Shown: positions 1 to 11,900 of the stretch, piece after piece
How positions within the stretch are numbered: position 1 is the stretch's first letter
Layout of the letters: each line of letters starts with the position of its first letter
Assembly: GCA_026874595.1 (NCBI GenBank)
Contig: CM049318.1
Coordinates: 34,991,956 to 35,055,955 of the forward strand
Direction: 5' to 3'
DNA from: Sipunculus nudus
Lineage: Eukaryota; Annelida; Sipuncula; Golfingiida; Sipunculidae
DNA length: 64,000 bases
Position numbers and translations under genes: made by a program
The notes under the pieces: model-generated
What the model was told of the DNA's origin: nothing
What the model saw: the letters and a program-made list of their open reading frames with translations, nothing else
The model's database searches: none

Positions 1-944
1 TCATCTAATAATCAAGTTGCCTCACAACATGCCACTTGACCTGTGACATCACGAATTTTAAACAAGGCAACACCACCAGCATAGAGACTCGTTTGCGCTT
101 CCTCTACGCACCCAGCAAAACAATAATATCGCAATATTTAGATCAAAGATCAAGTCAATTTGACCAATTTATAAAGGCTTGTTACCTATCCAGTTTACGT
201 GACCTGTGACCTTGTTCATTCGACATGTGAAACGTTTCGCATACTGTGAACTTTAAACCTCGGGCACGTTGGATTAAACTGGTCCTCATTATTTTGGCGA
301 CACCACAAGCAATCAAGATAGAAAAAAAAACCTTGCTATTACCGGCCGGGTGGTATTTTGGAGCAAAGTCTGTGCGCGACGGAAGATTGCTTATATACAG
401 GGAGATGCAAAATATGTAAAAACGTAAAACATAAATAATTAGCACAGAAACGAATAAACAGGAAGTTAATACAGGTTTATATTATAAATTGCATGAAAAT
501 ACATGCCAGGTACAGTAATATTACGGAAGAACCACATTTAATATATTTCAAAATAAGCATAAGTACATATAATACACCTTAAAGTACATTGAAAATACAT
601 AAAAACTTAAGTTTTAGATGATATCTTTATAATATCCCATGAAAGAGTTTAAATTTAATTAGAGTATATCATTAGCGAGTATTAATAATAAATCAGACTG
701 CATTTTATTGTATAAAACAACATGAAAACTAGAATACAGGCAGTTGGAAATGGACGAAATATATCTCCAAATTACAGGACGTAACTAAATGAGGTCATGA
801 ATGTCTTCTGATATTTTTGGCATCAGAGATGAAATAAGTATCCCCAATTTCACCCTTAAATAGGCCTTTTCTATGGACCCCTATCTATTGTGACATGCAT
901 TCTACATATTTAGTGAATACTGGAAACTAAGATGAATAAGAGTG

Positions 945-1010
<66 letters not shown>

Positions 1011-1488
1011 CTCTCTCAACTAAGACGCAAGTTTATACTCAACGCCAAAACAATTCTATAAATGGCATCACTGTATGAGAAAAAAAAACAAGATCAAATG
1101 ACATGCAACATTTCAGGTTAGTAATTGAATCACTCCCGAGATATGTACGATTTTCTAAAAAAAAAATAGATGTGTGTAACTTCCACTCAAGAATGGATGC
1201 CACGCAAGGGAGAAAAGTCAGAGGTTATCCCGATTCGGTAAGGGAACAGCTCACCCCCTTAAGGCCTCGGCTTCCAGATTTCTGTTTTTTATTCACTTTT
1301 TTAGTCCGTTTTCGTGCTAAATATCCAAAGTGGCCGCTTTTTTAAACTTGACCTTTGGAGAAATATTGGTCATTGGTGACAGCTACAGCCTATCCAAGCT
1401 AGAACTTGTGTGTATTTGGGGAGGGGGTGGGTAGGAAAACCGGGGCCTGGAGGGGGTAATGGGATCCAGGGTCGCAGTATCTACATAC
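1..1488. other. Noncoding left edge, probably lipase intron 6
   Basis: No exon is recognised here on either strand. The lipase reading frame leaves this stretch at its right edge through a GTATGT donor, so the region is most likely the next intron, with the remaining C-terminal exons beyond the left edge. I looked for the usual continuation after the catalytic His (Cys-rich strands, then a PLAT/C-terminal domain) on the minus strand and did not find it. It holds one long AT microsatellite and otherwise AT-rich unique-looking sequence. Confidence 0.6.
947..1009. repeat. (AT)n microsatellite
   Basis: An uninterrupted alternating AT tract of about 63 bases. Similar tracts recur at 1691-1726, 5860-5910, 23044-23093, 25788-25846, 29619-29690 and 61823-61880, so long AT dinucleotide tracts are a general feature of this genome segment. 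Confidence 0.95.
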
Positions 1489-1607
1489 CGGGGTGTTCCA
1501 GTTGTCGGTACATATTTGTCGTGCGTGGAAGCAGCTGTTATAGACGGATTCAACGAAGTAGTGAGGTGCTCTGGCGTGACTGCAACTCACAACGTCGCCT
1601 TTGGCTT
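1489..1607 (-). CDS. Lipase exon 6: catalytic His exon
   Basis: The acceptor follows a T-rich tract ending in TTTTACAG; the donor is CCG then GTATGT. The exon is 119 nt, enters in phase 1 and leaves in phase 0. It reads EAKGDVVSCSHARA, then YFVESVYNSC and ARQICTDNW. CSHARA supplies catalytic His264, and the Cys before it closes the lid disulfide begun in exon 5. The split Glu codon (G from exon 5, AA here) confirms the join. Confidence 0.85.
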
Positions 1608-1687
1608 CTGTAAAATAAAGAATCTTCAAGGGTCACTCTTGAAGAATACAAATCGTTTTTTAAGATATAGCACAATTGGCAAAAACC

Positions 1688-1738
<51 letters not shown>

Positions 1739-4700
1739 TTAAAATCAATCTAAAGGTTATTTTAAATTCATTAAAGGTAATCTTTATTTTAAACTTGGTA
1801 CATTGTTCTCTACAATGGTATACATACTTCATTTACTTTTCATTCATTTTAACATGATTTTGTCATACTTAATAAATGAGTTTTGAGTGTTACAATTTAA
1901 ACCACCAAGTTAAAGTAAGCCACAACTCAGTTGACTAATATAATACTACATTACAATATCTAAACTTGTATTTTCTTCCCCCCCCCCCTCTTCTCTGTGT
2001 CTTTCTGATTGAAACTGAAATTTTATTTTTTTTTTAAATCAAAATTGAACATTTAAGTTTTATGGTAGATAAAGAATTGATAGAGGAAAATCAAAACGAC
2101 ATTTTCAAAATATTGTCATGTAGTTTAATATGAGCCCCTGAAATTTTGCTTGCTGTTACTAGTAATTAAAATAGCTTACTGTTTAAAATTTAAAAAATGT
2201 TAAAGTGTCATATGAAAATGAAGGAAATTTGAAAAATCTGTATGTCATCGGAAAGAACCTCGTAACAGGTTTTAAACATGTATGTTGATTTAAAACAACT
2301 TTAGGATTGATATTAAATTATTTAATTAAATATTGTTCGAATCGTTCTGCCTTAGGAACACCTGCCCTGTGGAAGGCTGTTGGCTGGCTTGCTACATTGT
2401 GAGCAGTATTTGCACGATTGGCAACTGTACTATTACAGTTTACAGTTTGCACCAGAACTAGTCACAATTGCCATCTGTATCATGTCTGAAAGCTAGGTTC
2501 TGTAGTAAACATAAACTATTTATTTTACCTGGATTGTACAACTAGTTATGATTATTAAAACGAGGAACTCTCCATGGCACGGATGTTTGCACTTGGTAGT
2601 CTGTCATGGAGGGAAAATCGGAGAAAACAACCGACCGACCTTGAACGGGCTTCTACAACCCACTCTCACAGGGTCACCTGGAATCGAACCTGGTTCGCGA
2701 GTGGAGATGACCGAGCGTTTCGCCACTCGACTTTCCTAGCCAGCTGGCCCCGTAATACATGTGGGACTGTGTTTTATCCAGTGACATGCTGGTATGCATG
2801 ATCGTATGGTGTACTTATGGATTCTGTCACTGGTCAATACCATGTCTACCTCAAAGTTTCTTTTGATACAAGACTATTCGCAACTCAAGACCGACCCCCC
2901 CTCCCCCGCAATTTTCAACCATCCTACTCCCGTTACTCTTCTAGTGAGAATTAATGGTTTAATTAATTAACATTTTACCCATTCCTCATTTCACACTTAA
3001 AGACTAAAGACCAATTTGATCCGAAATCGACGGATGGCGCTGCATACGATACCCTGGCGAAATCAACCGCTCGAAGCAGTGGCGTAGTTTCTGATAGAGT
3101 ACCCTTCGCGAAATAATGTCGAATTCCTCAGGATTCCTAGGGAAATATGTCTCCCATTAGGACACTTGGCATCGTTCTTAGCACTGTAAGACTAAAGACG
3201 GGCTTTCCCGGGACGGAGGAGCTGCATAAAATGGCCTAAAGCCACCAACGTTAAATTGTTTTTATTTTAATTGAAGTGAAGTTGGTGCTCAAGCCGGTCA
3301 CAGCACATAGCCGAAGCTATGTCCGCAACGGCTCCCTTGACCAGAAGTTTGACAGTTTGAAATCTGTAATGGAAGGTCCGGGCTTAAAGGCGAGTTCACA
3401 GTGTATACAAATGACGTCAGTGTAGTGAGAAAGGTGGAGGAAGCCGGAGTACCCGGAGAGAACCACCGACCTTGGACGGGCCACTACAACCCACTCTCAT
3501 GGCAACACCTGGGATCGAACCTTGGTGGTCAACGGAGAGGGTCGGGCGTTTTACCGCTCGGTTGTCCAGGCGCCACCACCGTTAATGATAACATATATTT
3601 TTTTCAGGCCACTTGGTACATGAGCATCAATACTAAGGTTAGTTCTCAGCGTTTCCGCTTGCAAACATATGTTGTTGCTAACTCCGGGAGGTAGGTAATA
3701 ACTAGGTGTTCGTTCATGCCCGTTCGTGATTGTGTGTGCGTGTCTAGATGAAGGTTCACAACACCACTCATGCAATCATGAACAAATTAAAAGAAATGAA
3801 ATGTTCAGAGCATTTAAAAAAATTGGCTTATGAAAATCGATCACATGATCAGGATTCAGGAACGGCATAAAGGTATATTCACAAATGTACGGTCACTAAT
3901 GTACGCAAGAACCTGGGAACAGGGCCGAATATGTAAATGCAAAGACGGATTTTAGAGCATCGCGGAGGCTTGCATTCCTGATAATGCAGATTTATAGTTT
4001 TATATATGATGTTTTATTGCTGTGATGTTCCAGTTACAATTCAATATAACTTTTACATATATAGCAGCATATGCTTGACTGCTGATCAGCTTTTTTAAGC
4101 AACAACACCAAGTACGTTATTTCACTCTGCATATTTTAAAATAAAGCCAAAATAGCAATGTTCCCAAACAGAAAAACAATCGATATTAAATGTGCCACCC
4201 TATGCAAGGCTCAATAGATCATTGTCTGTACAAATGAATACCTTATCTGTTTTCAAAATATATGTCAGTATAGTGAAACCCCTCCAGACGACTACCCTTC
4301 TGACTATTACGCCCACCTCCCCATCACAACCGTATTTATAGTCGCAGCCGCTCATATATCGTGAAGTGTACTGCGGCTATATTTGTCCACTCACGCTCCT
4401 AAAGGCTGGAGGGGACCAATTTTTTTATATGCTAGCTACCGATCTCCATAAGAGGTCGCTACATTTACAGTTAATTATGTCAAAGAACTTGTCTAGGCCT
4501 AAACTGCGCAGAATCTGACACAAAAGTTCACCTCTCTTGGTGAAATTTTATGTGAATTAAAATTCAAACCCAACAAAGCATTTTGGCTTCTAAATACACA
4601 AGCGGTGTAGGTATAAATATAGTGAAGAGGGTATTTACTTATGATAAGAATTAAATAAATATTGTTTTTTTTGTTGTAAGAGCTTAATGAAATTAAAACA

Positions 4701-5855
4701 GAAGGCGTTTCCTTGAATGTTAACGAATTTCGATTTTAAAGTTTGACAGTTGAGACAAGTAGTCCCGGCCCTCCTACTATGCCTAACTGGAAAAGGTTCT
4801 TCTTGAGTGGAACGACCTCTCGCGGAATGATAGTTTTTAGCTAAAGATAGTTTCCCCCATAAACAATGTATTTCTACTCTTCCCGTACACTTAAATTTAA
4901 AAACATTATCTTTGTAATAGGGCCAATATCAATTCTCCGAACCAACACAAAGACAGTTGGAAAACGAAAGGCTTAGGTATAATCTACCGATTAAGCAGAA
5001 TCAATGCGTGTATGTTTTCAAATCCAACTGAATGACTAAAATCCAAGAAATCCCGTGTTGAGGAAAGGTTTGACAAGGGTGACACGGGGCCATGACCCGG
5101 TCAGGTAGAGTTAGTCCCTTACTATTAGCATTAAAAGTGATGATTTAAATAGCCATAGAAATGTAGACCGGTACCCCGCTCTATTTTGTTTCTCTATCAA
5201 TCTATGATTGGTAGAGAACTATAATACAGCGGGTTACCAGTCTAATAGAAACGCAGCGGGGTGATCTCTGATCTATACCTGGATCTATTTGGTCGTCATT
5301 TTTCAGCTGTGTACCACAACCGGGCTGCATTCCTCCGCCGTTGGGATAGAAGTCAGCGTGTCCAAGACGTTTGAGGGTGCCGTAGTTCATGACGGGGCCG
5401 CCTGCGCCGTGGGTATGGATGACATCAACAAAGTTAGCGTCATTCAAATTTAGCCCGGCTTCATTTGGATAGTTCTCATACTCAGGGCCGGCTGGATCAA
5501 GACCTGAAAGACAAGAAACACATTTATAATATTTCTTTAATATTTCATGCAGGGGCTTCAATAGGGGGATATATATCTTGAGGGAATGGGGTATATATCC
5601 GACACCCTTTTGGCAAGAGGGGAATGATCAATGTAATCATCCCTCACTATTCAGAGAATAATATTTCTATATTACAAATGAAAAAAAATAATAATAAAAG
5701 TAATTATATACTTAGGTTCCATTTATGAGTTTACTGTGAAATATTTTCAATCTTCACTTTGTTTAGAGTCAAATTTTACTGGAAACATAATACCTTCTTT
5801 TCTAAATCCTTATACTTCAATTTGATATATTTGAAAATGTCATAAAGACGCAAAT

Positions 5856-5912
<57 letters not shown>

Positions 5913-8900
5913 CTGTATCATGTTTCTTTCTAACTTTAAATTGATTTTTTTTAATTTTGATTTAATAAAAAAAAATTACTTTTCATTTTTGTACGAGAAG
6001 GAAACATGGTTGAGGAAAGTCAAGAAAACAGTTTTGGGATGTTGTGATTTAGTTTGACATTAGCCGACTAATAGTGGTTTGCTATTATTGGTTGCTTTAT
6101 ATCATGTTCCTTATTAAATTTTAAAATGGTCAAAATTTCATATGAATATTAATGTAAAGTTCATAATTACATATACCAAACAGACCACTACAGCAGGTTT
6201 TCGATGACTTATACTTCATGGATCTAATATTAATTTCAGATGCCTTTTGGACTGATTTTCATTCAAGCTGATTTTACGGTGCTGCTTTTCTGTATTAGCG
6301 TATATTTTAATATTATCCAGATTTATTAAGGCCGACAAAGAGAGGGAGTGGCCGACACCGTCCGATAGGTAGTGACCTCTTCTGGCTTTTTCAGAAACTA
6401 CCACCTCAAAGTTATCTCAAACGCGAGATTCACAAACCCAGTTATGTTGTTCATCACTGAGAATAGAGGAAACGTTTATTACGTAAGAAATGTCTCATGG
6501 GCCTGTGTAAGCATTGGTTCAATTTAATTTAATATTTTTTAAACTTTTTGTCTGGGACCCTTGACATGTACAATATATATAGCTGGGAATATGCTTTATA
6601 CGTCAGCTTATATAATGTTTATGATTTCTGAAACAGATGTTTTATTTTGATTTTAAAATATTTTAATGAAATGGAAAAAACAGGTAAATATCCGTGGTTT
6701 GTTTATTTAGAGTTTTATCTCACAACACGCATTCTACAAGATATTATAATATAAAACACATACATAAAATACTCTAAAGGTTTCTCATATAAATAGGCTA
6801 ACGAATAATACGTAATTTAGAATAGCATATGAAGAAAAATCGGGTGCTTTGGAAGCATAAATGAATCAGAAATATCCATTTAAATTCAAAAATATATAAA
6901 ACCACTAGAATAAAGCTTTCATAAACCCACACTATAGATAACATTTTTAGTTTTCAGAATATGTGGGTGTAAACGGGTGCCCGAGCAACAGTTTAGGTAA
7001 TATTAAAGAACAACTGAAACAGTTTTGAAACGGAATCAATTCCGAGACCTTTCATATGTAAACACAAGCAGTATACCCGACATGCGACTTTAGACATCCC
7101 GGTTTTAGTATGTACACAAATAGCAGACCCACAAGCAGTTTGGATTTTTTTTTGGGAGGTCACTGCTTATATGATAAGAGTAATAATACAGCTAGGGAAC
7201 AAGGGCACGCGATAAGGACAAGGTGGTACTCCGATGACAGTCACTAGTTGAGACTGCCCATGCGGAGAGAGATTGTAGTCAATTAGACGCAAATCTTCGA
7301 ATATTCAAGCTGAATTAGGAAAAACGCTCTGGAAATGACAGCGCCCACATCAACAAATTATAGTAGGACACATAGTCATTTGTAAAAGTGTACACTTACC
7401 GATAATAAGTATATATTGACTTACCAATAATGCGCTGGAACTTGTACGTTTTACCAGCGTGACCGCAAGTGTGACCTCCCAGACTGTGACCGACGCAGAA
7501 GAGGTTGTTTCGGTTCAGACCTCGACTCACCAAGAACTGTGCGACCAGGCCAATCTCAGCTCCGGCGACACGCGTGTTTGATGCTGACTGGGGGTAGTAC
7601 GCCTCGTTTGCGCCGCCTCCCCAGCCAGTAACAATCACGTTATAGTCCCCCTGTGTATAGAATGGTAATTATTACTAAATTGATTATTAAAAAAACATCA
7701 TTGTCATCGTTGCCGTCATCAGAGTTATAATAATCTTCATCGTCGTCGTCATCGTTATCACCATCATTATTATTATCCGCTTCATCATCATTATTATCAT
7801 CATCTTCATCGCCGTTGTCGTCATCATCACAATAATCATCAACATCATCGTCGTCGTTATCAGGGTTACCATCATCAACATCATCGTTATCATCATCATC
7901 ATCATTTTCAACAAAACCCCTATATTAACAGCTTATTAAAATTGTGAAGGATTGATGAGAAGTTGTTTTGTGAGACTTAGTAATATTTACTAAATACCAG
8001 AAAAGAGAGAAATTATGAAGCTATTTTCCCCTGATCAATTACAAGAGTTTACAATATATATATTGTATGTAATGGAAATTCTAGTCTATGATTAGCAGAT
8101 AATGTAAAAAGCCATATATTGTACACCAGTCTTTGAAATATACGTTAATTATATTATCTGACAATGGCGACATGTTTTTTTCGTAACCTGACTTACATTA
8201 AATAAAGATAATATCTTGACATAATTTCCGTTAAAATAACCTCTTGGAGTTTAGTTCCGCCTACCAATAACATGTGGAAGGCCTGCTAATATGATCGCCA
8301 GACAAGTACAACAATGACATCTGGCGGCAAATGAGACGTACTAAAGTTTTTAAGGTGACCAAAGATGTCATTGCTTCACATATCCTCATGCACCAAAACA
8401 ATAAGTGACCTTCCAACTTCCGCACATGCGCAATCACAGTTCACATTTGCTCAAGCTTGACAACAGTGCACGGATACCGTGTTTACTAATAGCTTGTAGA
8501 AAAAGAAGTTTACACATCCATCACAATGAACTGCATGCCATTAAAACTGTGGAAGTGGTTAAGTTTGCATGTCTGAATTTTCGCGCCTTTTTTTCATTTT
8601 ACAGCATAAGCGCAGTTTGAATTTCGTCAAACGGGTCAGTATGTATGGGTAATTCTTTTTTTATTAAATTATTAAAATATTTAAATGATTATATGAAAGA
8701 CAGGTTTGTACCGCAACCCACTTCCACCAAACTAGTTCCGGCTGACGGGCGACCGAGTACCGTGACCACAAGGTGTAAACAATATGTAATTACCCGGGAC
8801 TAATCACGTTTGGTGATGCAATTGTACTGCACCAAGCCACTTTGTTTGACATCTGAATAATTTGTAGAATCGCTCTACAACAACAACAGCTGTGATTACT

Positions 8901-11900
8901 AATTGGAAGCAGGACGTTGCGTGTGGGTTGTATGTAGCCTGCGTTGTATGCATTTACGCGCGATCTTAATTAATCACAAATCTAGCTCCAATTAAAAGAG
9001 CAAAAATAAAAGCCCCGCTAACAGATCCACCGCCACAGTGTATAGCCAAAGTAAGTAAAAATCCCTTAAAACCCAACATATAAGGCAGATGAACAGATAT
9101 AGTTTTATAATTTTCACCACAGGTATACGATTCATAAATGACGTTGTGTTGATGGGTCGTCTTTTGCACGAAGGTTTAATTTTCCCGATAATTCCCCTTT
9201 CTGGAATATAGCGAATTACAAACCTTCGCTAAAAAAAGCAACTGAAGTTTAGCTATGATTCCTTATAACGAGGTTGCAACCTCGGTCGCGGTTGCGGATG
9301 AAGTCCAACATAATATATTATGAAGGACAGATTACTTTTATGCGGTTGCGGTACGTTTTCGACCCGTTTTCCGACAATTTTTATTTGTCGGAACATATAG
9401 CGACCCGTTCGACAAAAATAAAATAAAACAAATGGGAATCCTGCTCAACTGTATATGTCACATGGGGTTTATCAGAATTCAACGTGTTTTTTATTATATG
9501 CCACGAAGAAAAATAGTTCTCCGCCTGAAACATCGATTTAAATCCTAAAAATATGTGAAATATATACTCGTCATTCACTGGTGGGTGATCTGCCAGTGCA
9601 TGCACACCTTTCGATGCAAGCAGCAGGTTTCTTAATCTTTTACAGTCATGTTTCTTAATTCAGGGATAATAAATCAATGTATACATACATATACTTTTTA
9701 CCCTCAACCGCGATCGCAATAAAAGAATCGGCCTTGCCGCAACCGCATACCGCTGCTGCAACCGCGTAAAAGGAACCGTAAGAAGTAGTTCCTAGAAAAT
9801 AGAGTTCCTTACCCTCTGTAGAAGAGCTTCCTTGGCGTCATGCAGCCACGCAGTAGTTCTGTCTCCATTCCAGCCATGAACCAAGAATATCGTTCTCCTG
9901 CTGTTGCTGAAATTTGGGCTGCAGAAGAAATTAACCAAAGATATGCGTAATATTGTAGTATATTTATAGGTTTCCCCTCATGTTCCTAACAGTCATTTCT
10001 CTAACTCGGTTGCGCATAAAATCTGCTTGTCTGTATCCTTGTCTGTTTTTTCAAAGCCAAGAACACATGCACCGGATGCTCACCAGGTTTACAAACCTTT
10101 ATATGACCGGTCAAATTCGCCATAACGTCTTGTTAATAATTCATGGAAGGCCCGCTGAAGCAAAGTTAAGCTCAACCTAGCCTGAGAACTGGCTTCTAGG
10201 AAGATGTTTTCCGTTATGCAGATGTTTAACGATCAGATAAACTAGGTCAAAGCGGTTCAAATAATCCATTTTGTGAAGGGGGTTAGAGAACTCTGTTAGA
10301 GAGCTTTGTATCTTAAATATTCTCGTAAAGGACACTTGTAAAGTAACATTTGCATGATTATCTCAATTTCCTTTATATTGTTTTTATAAAGAAGATTAAT
10401 ATTGGACTCGGACTTGTTTCAAAGAATCAGACCCGAAAAAGATGGATTTTGACTGAAACCTCAAGATCTTGGACCTGCACTCGAACTCGGATGGTGTTCA
10501 CTCCACTAAGTCTTTGTTCCTGAGTATAGGACCCCAATCCCATCTTTCCTAAGCCCTGGTTTCGCCCTTTTTTCAATAATGCCATATGTTACCAAAAGCA
10601 ATTTAGTGAAAGATTGTCGAAATTAGTAAGAAATTTCTTTATATTGCACGTAAAAGAAAAATTAATAAAGCAGTTAAATAATACTCATAGTAAGGTCGAA
10701 GTAGTTTAGTCTTAATCATGGTTATAATATTTACTTAGTCACTTGACTACTTAGTAAAGAGAAAGGAAAAGTAAGGTAAAATAGTTTTTTAACGATAAGA
10801 AATTTTTTTAAGGTAGGTCCGTGGTCTGTTGGTGGCACTGTCTATTGAATTTGGATGAAGGTATCCATATGATAAGAATGACATGTTAATATTAATCCCG
10901 CTGGATTTCAGGTTTTATATGCACGGGGTAAGGAATAAACCGGAAGTCATAACCTGTCGTTAAGACATTAGAGCGAATCTCTGTCTTTAACGATAAGATA
11001 CTAAAAGTATGATGAGACGACATTGTGACAGGTGCCTGTGATATGGAAACACAGCTTTAGATATACTCACGGTACTGTGGTCCTCGTGATCATCTGCGCC
11101 GTGTTCCAGTTGGCCCGGGTATACAAGTTGAAGTTAGGTTGAACCCTGTCTAGACAATGGGGGAGTGGTAGATGGCCAAACGGGTAAACGTCTTGGAAAC
11201 ACCCGAGATCAGGACAGCATATCTCAGCGCCTCTGTGAAACACATTGAATGAAAAAAGCGCACAATAGATTGAAATGTAACAAAAACAAAAAATTCTATA
11301 TTTTTTTTTCATATAAAATAGAAGATATAGTAGTCAAATAGAAATCTGCATTTTAATTAAAGCAAAGGCTCTGTCCTTCCCTTATTCGGCTCATATTCCC
11401 GAGTACGTTCGTGCATACTGCAAAATTGACTCTACATTTGTGAATCCGGATCAGGTGCCGCATCCACACCAAAATCTAATTGATTCTTCACTCGCCCATT
11501 CCCGAAATGCCCTGAAAATTTCATGAGATTCCGTTCATGATAGCGTGAGTTATTTTGTGAGCAATCACCCGCACATACAAACACACGAACCGGAATGAAC
11601 ACTTACACTCCTGGCGGAGGCAATAAAATAAAAACTACAAAATAGTTACATAAAGACTAAATATATCAGGTTAATATATAGTTCTGCTCATGTGATGTTA
11701 TTTGTACAGCTTGTATTGCGACAGCTGGTGGTCAAATTTCAAACGAACCTTTATAACAAAATGTATATTTTAGGTCACGCTGAACGGTCATGTTTACGGC
11801 CGAGTAGTTGACACTTTTCCATCCGCTCATGGTTCAATTTTGACATAGGTTGATACTTTTTATTTCCCATTTGATTTGCTTCTTTTTCTTTTCTTATAGA

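Larger units (their letters stand above)
1608..5278. other. Lipase intron 5 with interspersed repeats
   Basis: A 3.7-kb intron with no recognised coding sequence. It holds an AT tract (1691-1726), two tRNA-derived SINEs (near 2.6 and 3.4 kb), a copy of the R1 interspersed repeat (3715-3990), a copy of the R2 repeat (4690-4835), and near 4266-4440 a degenerate stretch with CCCTCCAGACGA and GGCTGGAGGGGACC in inverted orientation that resembles DNA-transposon ends. Confidence 0.7.
7651..9812. other. Lipase intron 3
   Basis: No exon seen. It holds a degenerate trinucleotide tract (7690-7914) and the left part of a repeat rich in GCGGTTGCGG-like words (9265-9785). Confidence 0.7.

Noticed and set aside
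2670-2751. Possible tRNA genes (also 3500-3575 and 61415-61485)
   Set aside because: Box B is good but the rest does not fold as a tRNA, and each is followed by a SINE body.
7687-7914. Met/Ile/Thr-rich minus-strand frame
   Set aside because: Purely the translation of a degenerate trinucleotide repeat.
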